Numbered from the stretch's first letter, positions 1 through 9,684 are shown. The stretch: DNA of 64,000 nt from an uncultured Candidatus Peregrinibacteria bacterium (GCA_937858825.1 CALMAI010000027.1:1-64000), one strand, 5' to 3'. Numbers and translations: made by a program. Notes: generated by a model from the letters alone, not told the origin.

Positions 1-2597
1 ATATTATCAATGGATCGAGTACATTTGGAGGATGCCTGGCTTCAGAACCGGGAGTCGATCTGGACTTTAACAATGTCACCTTTGATAGTTGTACTGCCAC
101 GAATGGCGGCGGAGCTGTCTATACCAGTGATGGCGGAGCAACAGCAAACATCACGCTGACAGATGTTACTTTCAGCAATAACATAACAACCGGAGGAACT
201 GGAGGAGGAGGAATATACGTAGGAAACGAGAACATCCTCAACGCCACTAACCTTACGGGAACAAATAACCAGTCAACAACAGATACGGGATCGGTTATTC
301 AGTCAGTAGCATTTAACGCGATAACGTCATCACAAGTAAACATAATGGGGACTTCCAGCTTTACCGGTAATTACTCGCTAAGTGGTGGAGCTGTGTATCT
401 TGAAGGCGATAACAATACAATCGATGGTAGCACCTTTGATAATAATACATGTGGAACTACCTCAAACGGTGGATTCGGATGCGCGATTGCCTTAAACGGC
501 GGATCTCTAAATGTTACCAACTCTACCTTTACCAATAACATGTCAGATGACAGTGGCGGTTCTGGAGGAGGAGGCGCAATCGTTCATTTTGGATCAGGAA
601 CAATGACAGTGAGCGGCTCAACTTTTGATACCAACTCAGCGGCAAATGGAGGAGCTCTATATCTGGGCGCGGGGGATTTCGTTATCGAAACATCAACATT
701 TACCAATAACACATCGGGAACTAATGGAGGGGCCATAAATCAGACAGATGGTGGCGGGATTATACGACAATCATATTTTGGGAGTAACATTGCGAGTCAA
801 TATGGAGGGGCGATGAGCCTTGGGAATAATTCAACCAATATTTTAGTAACCGTTGAAAATAATACGTTTGAAGGGAATCAGGGTGATTATGGAGGAGGAA
901 TCATAACGCTCTACACGACGCCAACAAACATCTATAACAACACGTTTTATCAGAATGCTGCCACTGCCGGTGGTGGAGGAGGACTATACGCCGATGAACC
1001 AACCAACGTCGCCAATAACATCTTTGAAGACAATAGCGCTACCGTGTCCGGTCCAGACTGCCAGTCAGATCAGGTTGGGGATTTTGTTTCCCAGGGATCA
1101 AATCTGGTTTCAGATAACACCGATTGTCCAACAATAGGGAGTGACATTGTCAACACAAGCGCGGACCTTGGGGCACTCATGTTGAATGGAGGAACCACAC
1201 TCAACCGTGCGCCGAATCTGGGAAGTCCAGCCATTGATATGGCCGACGCTACGTACGCTCCGGCAGTGGATCAGCGGGGAATAAGTCGTCCTATTGCAGG
1301 AGGAGACGATATAGGCTCAATAGAGGTTGTGGTCGACACAACAGCCCCAACAATAGCAGAGGTAACGCCGGTACCAACACCAACAAGCGACACAACACCG
1401 GACTACACATTTTCATCAGACGAAGCAGGAACAATAACATACGGTGGAAGTTGCGGTTCAGGAACAACAGCGGCAGTCAGCGGAAACAACACCATCACGC
1501 TCAACGCATTAGGAGAAGGAACATACACAGACTGCACAATCACAGTAACAGACGGAGCAAGCAACGCGAGTAACATACTGGCAATAAACAACTTCACCGT
1601 CGACACCACAGCCCCAACAATAGCAGAAGTAACGCCGGTACCAACACCAACAAGCGACACAACACCGGACTACACATTTTCATCAGACGAAGCAGGAACA
1701 ATAACATACGGTGGAAGTTGCGGTTCAGGAACAACAGCGGCAGTCAGCGGAAACAACACCATCACGCTCAACGCATTAGGAGAAGGAACATACACGGACT
1801 GCACAATCACGGTGACAGACGGAGCAAGCAACGCGAGTAACACACTGGCAATAAACAACTTCACCGTCGACACCACGACACCATCGACATCGTCGAGCGG
1901 TTCTGCCGGAGGGTGTGAATCATGTAGGGATATAAACGTAAACACCAATGACAGTACCGAAGAAACTCCATCCCAACAGAATGACAACGGAGAAGAACAA
2001 ACAGGTAATGAAGCATCGCCGGAATCTTCTTCGTCATCATATTTTACAGACACCCAACAGCATTGGTCAGATCAATTCGCGAATATGTTAGCAGAAACAT
2101 GCGGCATAACCGGATACAAAAATGAACAGGGAGAATTACTGCACATATTTAAACCACAACAAGCTATCACACGTGCGGAATTCTGGACAATGGTCATAAG
2201 ATGCCAATTTGGAGAGCAGCAAAATGAAGAACAGACAACATCCAGCGTACAGACTCCAAATTTCTGGGCAGACCCATACGTAGATAAAGCCAGGGAAATG
2301 GGACTTCTAAAAAATCAGAACGAAGACCTGGATGGAGAAATCTCTCGAGCTGAAGCTCTGGCAATCATTATTGGACTAAGAGTCAGCTTGGAGGACATAC
2401 AAAAAACTCCGGAAACAAAGAAATGTTCCGACATTTCACAGGAAGCATGGTACGCGCCATACTTTAATTACGCACTGAAGGAAAATATTATAAGTGGCCA
2501 GGAAGATGAAAATGGAACTTTGATAGAGAAGTGCGTTCCCGAAAATTCAATTCTCCGTTCGGAAACAGCAAAAATATTAGTCAAAACACAGGAATAA
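1..2597 (+). CDS. Surface protein: beta-helix, two Ig-like repeats, SLH-like C-terminus (5' partial)
   Basis: The frame is open from base 3, so the N-terminus lies before the window; 864 residues are visible. The first ~440 are Asn/Gly/Thr-rich with recurrent FxNN and GGA motifs, typical of right-handed parallel beta-helix surface proteins. Two near-identical 89-residue Ig-like modules follow, each starting with VDTTAPTIAEV. A low-complexity Ser/Glu linker then leads to three SLH-like segments (around HWSDQFANML, TRAEFWTMVI, RAEALAIIIG and EAWYAPYFNYALKENII). Such proteins are exported and attached to the cell wall through the SLH part. The ligand is unknown. A hairpin follows the stop codon. 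Confidence 0.8.
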   Translation, partial: IINGSSTFGGCLASEPGVDLDFNNVTFDSCTATNGGGAVYTSDGGATANITLTDVTFSNNITTGGTGGGGIYVGNENILNATNLTGTNNQSTTDTGSVIQSVAFNAITSSQVNIMGTSSFTGNYSLSGGAVYLEGDNNTIDGSTFDNNTCGTTSNGGFGCAIALNGGSLNVTNSTFTNNMSDDSGGSGGGGAIVHFGSGTMTVSGSTFDTNSAANGGALYLGAGDFVIETSTFTNNTSGTNGGAINQTDGGGIIRQSYFGSNIASQYGGAMSLGNNSTNILVTVENNTFEGNQGDYGGGIITLYTTPTNIYNNTFYQNAATAGGGGGLYADEPTNVANNIFEDNSATVSGPDCQSDQVGDFVSQGSNLVSDNTDCPTIGSDIVNTSADLGALMLNGGTTLNRAPNLGSPAIDMADATYAPAVDQRGISRPIAGGDDIGSIEVVVDTTAPTIAEVTPVPTPTSDTTPDYTFSSDEAGTITYGGSCGSGTTAAVSGNNTITLNALGEGTYTDCTITVTDGASNASNILAINNFTVDTTAPTIAEVTPVPTPTSDTTPDYTFSSDEAGTITYGGSCGSGTTAAVSGNNTITLNALGEGTYTDCTITVTDGASNASNTLAINNFTVDTTTPSTSSSGSAGGCESCRDINVNTNDSTEETPSQQNDNGEEQTGNEASPESSSSSYFTDTQQHWSDQFANMLAETCGITGYKNEQGELLHIFKPQQAITRAEFWTMVIRCQFGEQQNEEQTTSSVQTPNFWADPYVDKAREMGLLKNQNEDLDGEISRAEALAIIIGLRVSLEDIQKTPETKKCSDISQEAWYAPYFNYALKENIISGQEDENGTLIEKCVPENSILRSETAKILVKTQE
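1332..1865 (+). repeat. Two tandem 267-bp repeats coding Ig-like modules
   Basis: Two copies (1332-1598 and 1599-1865) of a 267-bp unit, exactly 89 codons each, are nearly identical at DNA level. A third partial copy begins at 1866 with GTCGACACCAC. The near-identity points to recent duplication or recombination that homogenises the copies, so the copy number may vary between strains. Confidence 0.9.
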
Positions 2598-2628
2598 TGG
2601 TGCTATGAAGGGGAGTTTCGTAGCACCA
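2598..2628. terminator. Convergent-gene hairpin
   Basis: TGGTGCTA (2598-2605) pairs with TAGCACCA (2621-2628) between the stop of the surface protein and the stop of the aldolase on the other strand. No strong T-run follows, so it may act as a weak bidirectional terminator. Confidence 0.5.
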
Positions 2629-2642
2629 ACAGGACCTTTCAA

Positions 2643-3557
2643 TTACCCCAACATCTTCACTGCCTCCTCCACGCTCGCATCCTCAATCGTCAGAGCGTAA
2701 ATAGCATTGGTCATTTTCACGGCTTCATCAAAAGATTTCTGATGGATATTCCGGCCGGTCGCGTTCCCCATGGCTCCACTCACATGCAGTTGATCGTAGA
2801 GCTCTTTCAAAAACGACTCATTATCTTTCGACGATCCACCCGCGCACACAACCTTGGTTCTTCCGCCAGCCACAATCGCCTCCTGAAAATCCAAAGCCCG
2901 TTGTTGATCGTTTGCCCCTTCCGCTTTTGGATAGTTCACTTTCGCAAAATCGGATCCCAAAGTCGCTGCAACCCCGGCAGCTCCCGCCACCAAATGCGGA
3001 TCCTTCTCATCCGCCACAGCAGTCCCACGCGGATACATCCACAAGCAGGTTACCAGTCCATGTTCATGAGCCTTAAAAATCAACTGCGCCGCTTCCCGAA
3101 GCATGGTTGCTTCAAACTCACTTCCACAATACACCGTAAATCCCACCCCCAAAATATTCAAACCACTTCGCTTCTTAAACGAAGCCACCTGCTCCAAATC
3201 GTACCAGGCCAGGCTCAACGGATCCTTCTGGCTTGTCTTCACCAAATGCGTTTTCGAATTCATTTTCACCATGTAAGGCACCTCTTTATAATCCATTCCA
3301 TATCGCGCAATCATGCCCAACTGCGTCGCAAAAACTCCAATATTCGCCGCATCTGCAATTTTAAAAAGGTGTTCCGGATCAGCATCGTCCTCATGAGCCA
3401 GATCCCCAACAAAGTCGTCATTTAAATGTTCCACCTTCTGGTCCCCCGCAAAAAGCATCAGTTTTCCAGTCCCACGAGTCATGGCATCATAGTTCTTTCT
3501 GTATTCATCGTGCATATTTGCCGGCACATCCAAAGGCACCAAAATATCGTTATTCAT
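2643..3557 (-). CDS. fbaB: Class I fructose-bisphosphate aldolase, DhnA/FbaB type
   Basis: A 304-residue protein of the DeoC/LacD superfamily that cleaves fructose-1,6-bisphosphate to two triose phosphates through a lysine Schiff base. The motif LWMYPRGTAV and the segment DFAKVNYPK, whose lysines fit the Schiff-base region, match the archaeal-type FbaB family, and its length is usual. The GAMGNATGRNIHQ stretch near the C-terminus fits the phosphate-binding loop. It ends tail-to-tail with the surface protein and stands apart from the gene at 3631-4212, so it is probably its own transcript in central carbon metabolism. Confidence 0.85.
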   Translation of the reverse strand: MNNDILVPLDVPANMHDEYRKNYDAMTRGTGKLMLFAGDQKVEHLNDDFVGDLAHEDDADPEHLFKIADAANIGVFATQLGMIARYGMDYKEVPYMVKMNSKTHLVKTSQKDPLSLAWYDLEQVASFKKRSGLNILGVGFTVYCGSEFEATMLREAAQLIFKAHEHGLVTCLWMYPRGTAVADEKDPHLVAGAAGVAATLGSDFAKVNYPKAEGANDQQRALDFQEAIVAGGRTKVVCAGGSSKDNESFLKELYDQLHVSGAMGNATGRNIHQKSFDEAVKMTNAIYALTIEDASVEEAVKMLG

Positions 3558-3630
3558 AGAAGAATAATTAGAGAATCAATCCTATCTTAAAGCAGGAAAC
3601 CTCAATCGGCAAATCAAGCCGCAACCAACA

Positions 3631-4212
3631 TTACCGGAGCCAACCCTTCAAGTTCTCAATAGCCTGCCGTGCTTTTTGAACAATATGAACAGGCTCATCA
3701 GTCGGCAAAATATAAAAGGTACATCCACCATCTGCCAAATCTGCCTGAATCTCTTCCGGCTGCATCAGATATAAAAAGGATTTTTCAGGACCGTAATTAT
3801 CCAAGGTTTCATCATTGCCATCCACAATCATAAATCGTAGATATCGACCATCAGTCTGTTGTTTTTCATCAAGGGAATGTCCATAGTTTGAAGCCGGCAC
3901 AACCGTCGCACAACACTTATGGCGTGGTTTAAAAAACTCATGTTGTTGTTCTGTATTTAACTGTTCAATCAGAGAAAGATAGTGATCCACTATCCGCGGT
4001 TCCAAAAGCTTATCCACATCCTCCACAGATAAAAGGCCCTGCACCGCCGCTCTATATTCATCAAGTTCAAACGGATGAACCAGATGTTTTCCTACAAGAT
4101 TTCCCTCTTTCATCTCACGACACATGGCCATGTGCTTACCGATCATATCGGCGACCTGTTCAGGTGATCGCATTCCATCACATCCATTATTATGATTCAG
4201 GCTATTATTCAC
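3631..4212 (-). CDS. Hypothetical protein
   Basis: 193 residues from a GTG start; an ATG 39 bases further in (4173, MRSPEQVADM) is an equally good start. I do not recognise a family. The protein is soluble, without signal peptide or membrane segment, and has a Cys pair in PRHKCCATVV and a C-terminal alpha/beta-looking part. It lies 26 bases downstream of the kinase-like gene in the same direction, so the two are probably cotranscribed, which suggests a partner or substrate of the kinase. Confidence 0.6.
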   Translation of the reverse strand: MNNSLNHNNGCDGMRSPEQVADMIGKHMAMCREMKEGNLVGKHLVHPFELDEYRAAVQGLLSVEDVDKLLEPRIVDHYLSLIEQLNTEQQHEFFKPRHKCCATVVPASNYGHSLDEKQQTDGRYLRFMIVDGNDETLDNYGPEKSFLYLMQPEEIQADLADGGCTFYILPTDEPVHIVQKARQAIENLKGWLR

Positions 4213-4238
4213 GGGAAAAGGTTAAGAGGTAGGAAGGA

Positions 4239-5975
4239 TTAAAGAGCTTGTTGGAGCCGTTCACGGAGTTCAAGGACAGCTCCTTCTCTGTAAAGATTTT
4301 CGGGCTGACTAAACCAATAGAAGGAATTATCAATAACAGAAAATTGCTCAGATGTCAAATTCTGTAGGAATTTTTCACGGAATTCATTCGTATAGATAAC
4401 ATACAAAGCCTTATTATCAATACCATAGAATCGATTAACCACATCTTCCGCAATATAAACATCTTCAGATTGAGTCGTTGCGTATCCAGGTGTTGCTACC
4501 CATGTTTTAATCACTTTGTCCCCAAATTCAGAAGGGGTGTAGATGTAACTGTTTACTTCAGTGGGGTTATTGTCAATCAACTGCGTGTGCCATCCATCCC
4601 CTTTTTCAATCATAATGACATTCGAACCCTTCAGATCACCATGAACACACTTCTTATTTTGATACACAGCAATACCATCCATCACTGCAAGAAGAGCCTC
4701 TAAACAGTCATTCGCCGGGGTCTCTTTTCGGGCCTGCAAAAGAGATCTCACATTGTCACCAGATTCATAAACAATGAACGATTCGGTAATAGCTTTTGCA
4801 GTATTAACACTGTGAGCCTTCCATGTTTGCACCTTTGCTGCTCTCTTTCGCTCAAGATAGAATTGCAAATCACCACTTTCATGCGGAACTTTTGCCGCTC
4901 CAAATCGGATAGAAGGATCTTCATCCACAAAATACCCACAGCGGAACACACGTCCAAACCCTCCCTCCCCCAAAGTATGCGTTACATAAGCCCGAATTCG
5001 ACGATTCTCATCATCCATACTTTCATAAAATGACCCTTCAAAAATAGCCTGGAGCTCATCATCTGTAAGGTTTTCATGGTTCTCATTAATAAAAACATAA
5101 CTGTCCACATCCCGCTCCTGCAAACGTAAAAGAGCCATAGAAACATCATTATGTTCATCATACGTTTCATTCAAAATCGCATGTCCAATGACATCAAGTT
5201 TCTCTCTCGCATTCTCGGTATTTCGGAGAAAATTTCGAAGAACATCACAATCTTCATAAATCTGCAAAAGCCTTTCATACAACTCCCGCACCTCTTCCAA
5301 TAGCCCAAATCCATGCCGATCAAGCAATCCGGTAAGAATCTCTGCACCATAACGACCATGATTCAATAAACCCTGCTCAAAAGCTAAAAGCTGACTTTCC
5401 ACCGGACGATATTTATTATTGGCAGCCAGCAATGCCAAAATATTAAGCCCCTGAAGTTCATCCACCATAATAAGGTGAAAATTTTCATCATGCGGATCAA
5501 GCCCACCATCTTCCAGAAAGAATTTGTAAAGATACTGCGTGCGAAGGTGAGGGTTGTCCCACAGTGTCACAAAAATCATCCCTCTCAAACGGGCATCAGC
5601 AAGAGGAACCATTTGCAATAAGGCATTAAGAAGATCCTCCCCAATATACTGTTTCAAACAATCAACAAAGTATTCAATAAGAGCCAGATCCTCTTTCATA
5701 TTCTGCGGCTGCAGCTCACCGCTATAAAACCGAAGCAGCGCATCTTTAATAGGCGCAACGCCATTCAAAACACCCCACTTTAACTCTGCCAGCTTTTCTG
5801 GAGAAAGGGCCTGAACAGGGTTTGTCGGCATCTGAAGAACATCGTCTATTTGCTCAGAAATAGCTGCTGACCGTTGCTCTACCTCGGTAGCTGCGGGTGA
5901 GTCTTCAGCCGATTCACCAAAAAACTGGGGCTGTTGCTCTCTCGTTTCTTGTTGTGATTCTTCCCGTGGTTCCAT
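4239..5975 (-). CDS. Hanks-type Ser/Thr protein kinase with long helical N-terminus
   Basis: 578 residues. The first ~320 are mostly alpha-helical and unrecognised. A protein kinase domain follows: glycine loop GEGGFGRV (~333-340), a Lys in FGAAK, catalytic loop CVHGDLKGSN (~445), and LIDNN (~467) where DFG is expected. The metal-binding Asp is kept but Phe-Gly is replaced, and a GYAT segment follows in place of a classical APE motif. No membrane segment or extracellular sensor is seen, unlike PASTA kinases. It is transcribed divergently from the coiled-coil gene at 6126. The proximal promoter contains TATAAT. Confidence 0.8.
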   Translation of the reverse strand: MEPREESQQETREQQPQFFGESAEDSPAATEVEQRSAAISEQIDDVLQMPTNPVQALSPEKLAELKWGVLNGVAPIKDALLRFYSGELQPQNMKEDLALIEYFVDCLKQYIGEDLLNALLQMVPLADARLRGMIFVTLWDNPHLRTQYLYKFFLEDGGLDPHDENFHLIMVDELQGLNILALLAANNKYRPVESQLLAFEQGLLNHGRYGAEILTGLLDRHGFGLLEEVRELYERLLQIYEDCDVLRNFLRNTENAREKLDVIGHAILNETYDEHNDVSMALLRLQERDVDSYVFINENHENLTDDELQAIFEGSFYESMDDENRRIRAYVTHTLGEGGFGRVFRCGYFVDEDPSIRFGAAKVPHESGDLQFYLERKRAAKVQTWKAHSVNTAKAITESFIVYESGDNVRSLLQARKETPANDCLEALLAVMDGIAVYQNKKCVHGDLKGSNVIMIEKGDGWHTQLIDNNPTEVNSYIYTPSEFGDKVIKTWVATPGYATTQSEDVYIAEDVVNRFYGIDNKALYVIYTNEFREKFLQNLTSEQFSVIDNSFYWFSQPENLYREGAVLELRERLQQAL

Positions 5976-5995
5976 AAAACTGGATAAATCCTATT

Positions 5996-6024
5996 ATTAT
6001 ACCATAAATTGGAAGTTTAGTGAA
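5996..6024 (-). promoter_or_regulatory. Promoter of the kinase gene
   Basis: On the minus strand TTCACT (6024-6019), 17-bp spacer, perfect TATAAT (6001-5996), about 20 bases before the ATG at 5975. Confidence 0.6.
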
Positions 6025-6072
6025 CTCCCAGGGCTGTGAAAGCCATATTGTACAAAACCATTACAGTAATGA

Positions 6073-6101
6073 TTGACAAAAAAGCCCAAAATCCTTACAT
6101 T
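6073..6101 (+). promoter_or_regulatory. Promoter of the coiled-coil gene, decides its start
   Basis: TTGACA (6073-6078), 17-bp spacer, TACATT (6096-6101). Transcription would begin near 6108, downstream of the in-frame GTG at 6036, which favours the ATG at 6126 as the true start with a leader of about 18 bases. Confidence 0.6.
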
Positions 6102-6125
6102 TCTCCTCCTCATTACAACATCAAA

Positions 6126-8015
6126 ATGCGCCCAAAAGAGTCCCCATTTGAAGGAACCATAGACGTTTCTGTCAACCAGGCAGAAGCAAATAAACAGTCA
6201 GGTGGACATCCATTTGAAGGAACAGTAGACGTTTCCCTGGAAGCACTCCAGCAAGGTCATCAACGTCTTACCCCAGCCCCTTTTCACATTGGAAGAGATG
6301 TTGCCAACGGTCTACTCCAACGGGTGATTCAAGGCCACAATCCATCCCAGGAAACAGTTTCGATACGCCAGGGAAAAGAAGAGCAGACAGGAGAGCCTGA
6401 CCTTCTCGCATTTGCACGCTGGTATAGGGAGTTTCCCATTAACTTCGAAGAAGTAGTAAAGCAGTATCAACTTATGCGCGGGCACATGGACTATGCGCTA
6501 ACTCGCCTTGGAGAAACAATCCCGCAAGAAATAGAAACACTCTATGCCTACGTCACTGAGCACATGAACGCATATCATGAGGCACAGATGGCAATGATGC
6601 GCTCATCAAGTCCAGACATAAATCAGCTTAAGCACAACGTTTTTACCGACGAATTTGCCCTTCACTGTACCAACCTTCTCAATCAAATGAAGGAACTTGG
6701 TGAAAGTCTCTATCTCCGTCGCTATGAACAAAAAATGCAGGAGCAGCGTCATGTTTTTCAGGCCAGTGGAGAAGTACAGGAAGTAGGTGAGCACCATCCA
6801 TTTCTTGCCGATCGGTTCGAAACGAATACCAATCCTGTTGAAAAGGCAAAAAGAGAGTATCAAAAGGCGATCAAGAGCGGGATAGGAGTGGATTGCGATC
6901 AAGCCCACAAAAAGCTTGGCGACACCAGTCATATTGAAAAACAACATTCATTTGCTGCGGTAGCGGGCTACATTCAGGGAAAAACCTTAGCTTCAATTGA
7001 TAGGATAATCGAATCGGCGAACCTTCCCGACGAAGCAAAAATCCACATTTATCAGCAGTTGCCAAAAGCCATTCATTCATTTTCAACGCACAGCAATGAA
7101 CATGAAACAGCAAGCTATCTAAGGATGGATCGAATCATCGAGAGAAGCCCACAGACAGATCATGTGCTGAAGGCTGTTATCGCTGCGCTTGTACGTGGTT
7201 TGGCACTCACATACGCTGCTTATAAAACAGAAGAAGAAAACCAGCAGATTCTTTGGGCATACAGCTATGCGCTTCGGCCAGAACACATCCACTTTTCGAT
7301 GGCCGACAATACTCAATACGACGGATCAACCGTGAATACAGTTCTCATCCGATACCCAAAAACGGGCAACATGTTTACAAAAGAGGGATTTTTTGACCCT
7401 CTCAATGCCGATAAAGACTTTCTATCAGACTATCTACCACTGGCCATGCTCAATACCAATCTTGGATTTGTATGCAAACAGATCCGGGATAGCCTCAACA
7501 CCCAGGCAAGTAGTGGTGCCGGTGCGGGTAGAACGGGAATATACATTGCAGAAACATTCAAACTCACTGAGCAGCTCACAGCAAACAGAAAAATTCTAGA
7601 AGGCCTAAACACCGAAGCAAAACCTGAGGGAGTCACATATGTTGACCATCTGGATGACGCTGTAGCCAGACTCAACAATCTTCGCCTGGATGCCGCCATG
7701 GCTATCCACGCGCTCATGCAAAAAATCGCTTCATTGGAAGAAGAGCGATCTCGCCAGGACAACAATTTGGGAAACCAAAAATATCTGCTGGAACAGGCTC
7801 AAAATAGAGCCGTCGAACAGGGCGAACGCGCAAAAACAGCCGAAGAAAGCCTAAAAAACGCAAAGGAGACTATCGACGATCTTGCTGGCAGCGTTATGAG
7901 GAAGTGCAACGAAATAAGCAATCATGCCGATAGGGTGGTTGGAGGAAAAGCCCAAATTAAAGAGCTGGCATTGGAGCTTTCACGGCAGGCTCAGGAATTA
8001 AAAGGCAAAAAATAG
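6126..8015 (+). CDS. Hypothetical coiled-coil protein with PFEGT-DVS repeats
   Basis: 629 residues from the ATG at 6126, chosen because a good promoter lies between it and the upstream in-frame GTG (6036). The N-terminus carries two short repeats, SPFEGTIDVS and HPFEGTVDVS, separated by 13 residues. The middle is helical and the last ~110 residues form a coiled coil rich in Glu/Lys/Gln heptads. No catalytic domain is recognised. It is divergent from the kinase gene, and the threonines of the repeats are possible phosphorylation sites (inference). Its 3' end overlaps the convergent gene at 7998 by 18 bases. Confidence 0.7.
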   Translation: MRPKESPFEGTIDVSVNQAEANKQSGGHPFEGTVDVSLEALQQGHQRLTPAPFHIGRDVANGLLQRVIQGHNPSQETVSIRQGKEEQTGEPDLLAFARWYREFPINFEEVVKQYQLMRGHMDYALTRLGETIPQEIETLYAYVTEHMNAYHEAQMAMMRSSSPDINQLKHNVFTDEFALHCTNLLNQMKELGESLYLRRYEQKMQEQRHVFQASGEVQEVGEHHPFLADRFETNTNPVEKAKREYQKAIKSGIGVDCDQAHKKLGDTSHIEKQHSFAAVAGYIQGKTLASIDRIIESANLPDEAKIHIYQQLPKAIHSFSTHSNEHETASYLRMDRIIERSPQTDHVLKAVIAALVRGLALTYAAYKTEEENQQILWAYSYALRPEHIHFSMADNTQYDGSTVNTVLIRYPKTGNMFTKEGFFDPLNADKDFLSDYLPLAMLNTNLGFVCKQIRDSLNTQASSGAGAGRTGIYIAETFKLTEQLTANRKILEGLNTEAKPEGVTYVDHLDDAVARLNNLRLDAAMAIHALMQKIASLEEERSRQDNNLGNQKYLLEQAQNRAVEQGERAKTAEESLKNAKETIDDLAGSVMRKCNEISNHADRVVGGKAQIKELALELSRQAQELKGKK

Positions 8016-8606
8016 CATTGCCGCGGCCATAACCGCCATCGACAAATCTTCCACCAGCGTTACACTTGAAAGTGGCAGTTTCAAAAAAGTACCCAGGCAG
8101 GCGCACATAATTTTCTGCTTTTTCATCATACTTCGAATCACCCCCAGGCTGCTAAACAGCATAAGCACCAGCGTCACCCAGTTCACAATATCCAGCTGGA
8201 AACGTGTCAGATAAGCCAGCCCAAGCCCCACCTCCATCATCGCATACACATAACCATAAGCCGGAATTTTCATCGCCAGAAGATCATACGTTGAGTACCC
8301 CTCAACAAACCCTTTCAAATCCAACATCTTCACCCCCCCAAACACCAAAAAAGCACCGGCCATAAAATTCATCATCATCTCCTGCCACGCAAAACTCTCA
8401 GCAGCAAAATCCCGCAAACCCGTTGCCGCCGCCGCCAAAGCAATCATCCCAATCAATGTAAACAGCTTGCCATACTCCTTGTCATCACCCTCTTTCTTAA
8501 GTTCCAGTTCAGACTCCTTCACCAAAGCCATCCCGCACTTGGGACACTTTCCCGGGCCATCCTGCCGGACCTCCGGATGCATTGGACATGTGTACATTTC
8601 GCTCAT
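7998..8606 (-). CDS. Heavy-metal-binding domain plus DoxX/MauE-like membrane protein
   Basis: 202 residues. The N-terminus YTCPMHPEV...GKCPKCGMAL is the heavy-metal-binding (HMBD/YHS-like) module often found on copper and other metal transporters; its two CxxC-like pairs would bind Cu or Zn. Four hydrophobic segments follow (about 50-68, 80-95, 118-165 and 185-200), consistent with a MauE/DoxX-type membrane domain. A role in metal handling is inferred, in keeping with the copper operon 4 kb away. It is last in a run of minus-strand genes, 16 bases after alkD. Confidence 0.65.
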   Translation of the reverse strand: MSEMYTCPMHPEVRQDGPGKCPKCGMALVKESELELKKEGDDKEYGKLFTLIGMIALAAAATGLRDFAAESFAWQEMMMNFMAGAFLVFGGVKMLDLKGFVEGYSTYDLLAMKIPAYGYVYAMMEVGLGLAYLTRFQLDIVNWVTLVLMLFSSLGVIRSMMKKQKIMCACLGTFLKLPLSSVTLVEDLSMAVMAAAMLFFAF

Positions 8607-8621
8607 ACAGGCATTATAAAA

Positions 8622-9326
8622 CTAAGTCCTCCCCATGTAAAAATCCTTTTTCTTCGCGTCAAAACGTTCAATCGCGTATCGCAGCATTGTTCGCGGCATA
8701 GTCCTATAGTACTTCTTTAAAAACTGTTCTTCAGCCGATTGATCTTTCTTGCCAATCTCCCTCAGCGTCCACCCCACCGCCTTATGAATCAGATCATGCG
8801 AATCGTTCACCAGAATCTCCGCGATAGCCAACGCGTCCTCAAAATCTTTCTCTGCAATAAAAGCAAACGTCGCAATCATAGCGATCCTCTTCTTCCACAA
8901 ATCCTTACTTTGAGCAAAAACATAAAGCGGCTCCCGACCCTTATCCTTCAGCCACGCCCCTACAATCTTATGCGCACTGCTGTCCACCAGATCCCAATTG
9001 TTCACATACCGCGTACTACGCATATAAAAATCATAAATCGATTTCTGTTCCGATTCCTCCGCGCGTTCAAATTTATAAACGAGCATAAAAAGCGCCGTTA
9101 GCCGATGTTCATGATATCCACTCTGTAAAAGCTTCTCTACCTCAGTAAGCGACAGCTCCTTAAAATACTTTTTCGCCACCTTCCGCTGATCCGGAACCGT
9201 AATCCCCAGGAACTTGTCACCCTCACCGTACTCACCTTTTCCCGTGCGAAAAAAACGCAAAGAATGTTTTGCCCTCACTGGATTTGCCAGCTGCTGAAGA
9301 TCTTTTTTTATCTTTGGAAGACTCAT
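8622..9326 (-). CDS. alkD: DNA alkylation repair protein, AlkD family
   Basis: 234 residues of HEAT-like helical repeats. The segments NNWDLVDSSAHKIVGAWL, DLIHKAVGWTLREIGKKD and MPRTMLRYAIERF are hallmarks of AlkD, a glycosylase that removes positively charged alkylated purines without flipping the base. The conserved Trp and Asp of NNWDLVD fit the substrate-contact positions. Length is normal. It sits 2 bases after mscL in the same direction, so it is probably in the same transcript. Confidence 0.88.
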   Translation of the reverse strand: MSLPKIKKDLQQLANPVRAKHSLRFFRTGKGEYGEGDKFLGITVPDQRKVAKKYFKELSLTEVEKLLQSGYHEHRLTALFMLVYKFERAEESEQKSIYDFYMRSTRYVNNWDLVDSSAHKIVGAWLKDKGREPLYVFAQSKDLWKKRIAMIATFAFIAEKDFEDALAIAEILVNDSHDLIHKAVGWTLREIGKKDQSAEEQFLKKYYRTMPRTMLRYAIERFDAKKKDFYMGRT

Positions 9327-9328
9327 AA

Positions 9329-9631
9329 TTACGACTTCTTTTTATCCAGTTTCTCAACCTTGAGGATTTTTACGCCAACATAAACCACCAGCGCCACAAT
9401 CACAAAATCAATCAAAGTGGTCACAAACGCGCCCCACATAATTTGTGATGAACCAATCGTCCATGAAGCACTACTCAAATCGCCAACCTTCCCAAGAAAA
9501 ATCCCAACAAAAGGATTAATAATATTCTCAACCAGCGCAGTCACCACTTTCGAAATCGCTCCACCCAAAATAAAACCCACGGCCAATCCAACAACACCCT
9601 GCTCACGGATAAAATTTAAAAAACCTTTCAT
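9329..9631 (-). CDS. mscL: Large-conductance mechanosensitive channel
   Basis: 100 residues from the ATG at 9631; an upstream in-frame start at 9688 would add a tail that no MscL has and would overlap the previous gene. FLNFIREQGVVGLAVGFILG begins the N-terminal amphipathic helix and TM1, IINPFVGIFLGK ends TM1, and a second TM (WGAFVTTLIDFVIVALVVYV) is followed by a charged C-terminus. The protein forms a pentameric pore that opens under membrane tension and releases solutes during osmotic downshock. Confidence 0.9.
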   Translation of the reverse strand: MKGFLNFIREQGVVGLAVGFILGGAISKVVTALVENIINPFVGIFLGKVGDLSSASWTIGSSQIMWGAFVTTLIDFVIVALVVYVGVKILKVEKLDKKKS

Positions 9632-9684
9632 GCCAAAAAATGAGAGAATAAACGCTCTCATTCTACAAGGCTCCAGCAATCTCT

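Noticed and set aside
6036-6125. GTG start at 6036 for the coiled-coil gene
   Set aside because: A TTGACA-N17-TACATT promoter lies inside this stretch. It remains possible if another promoter exists further upstream.
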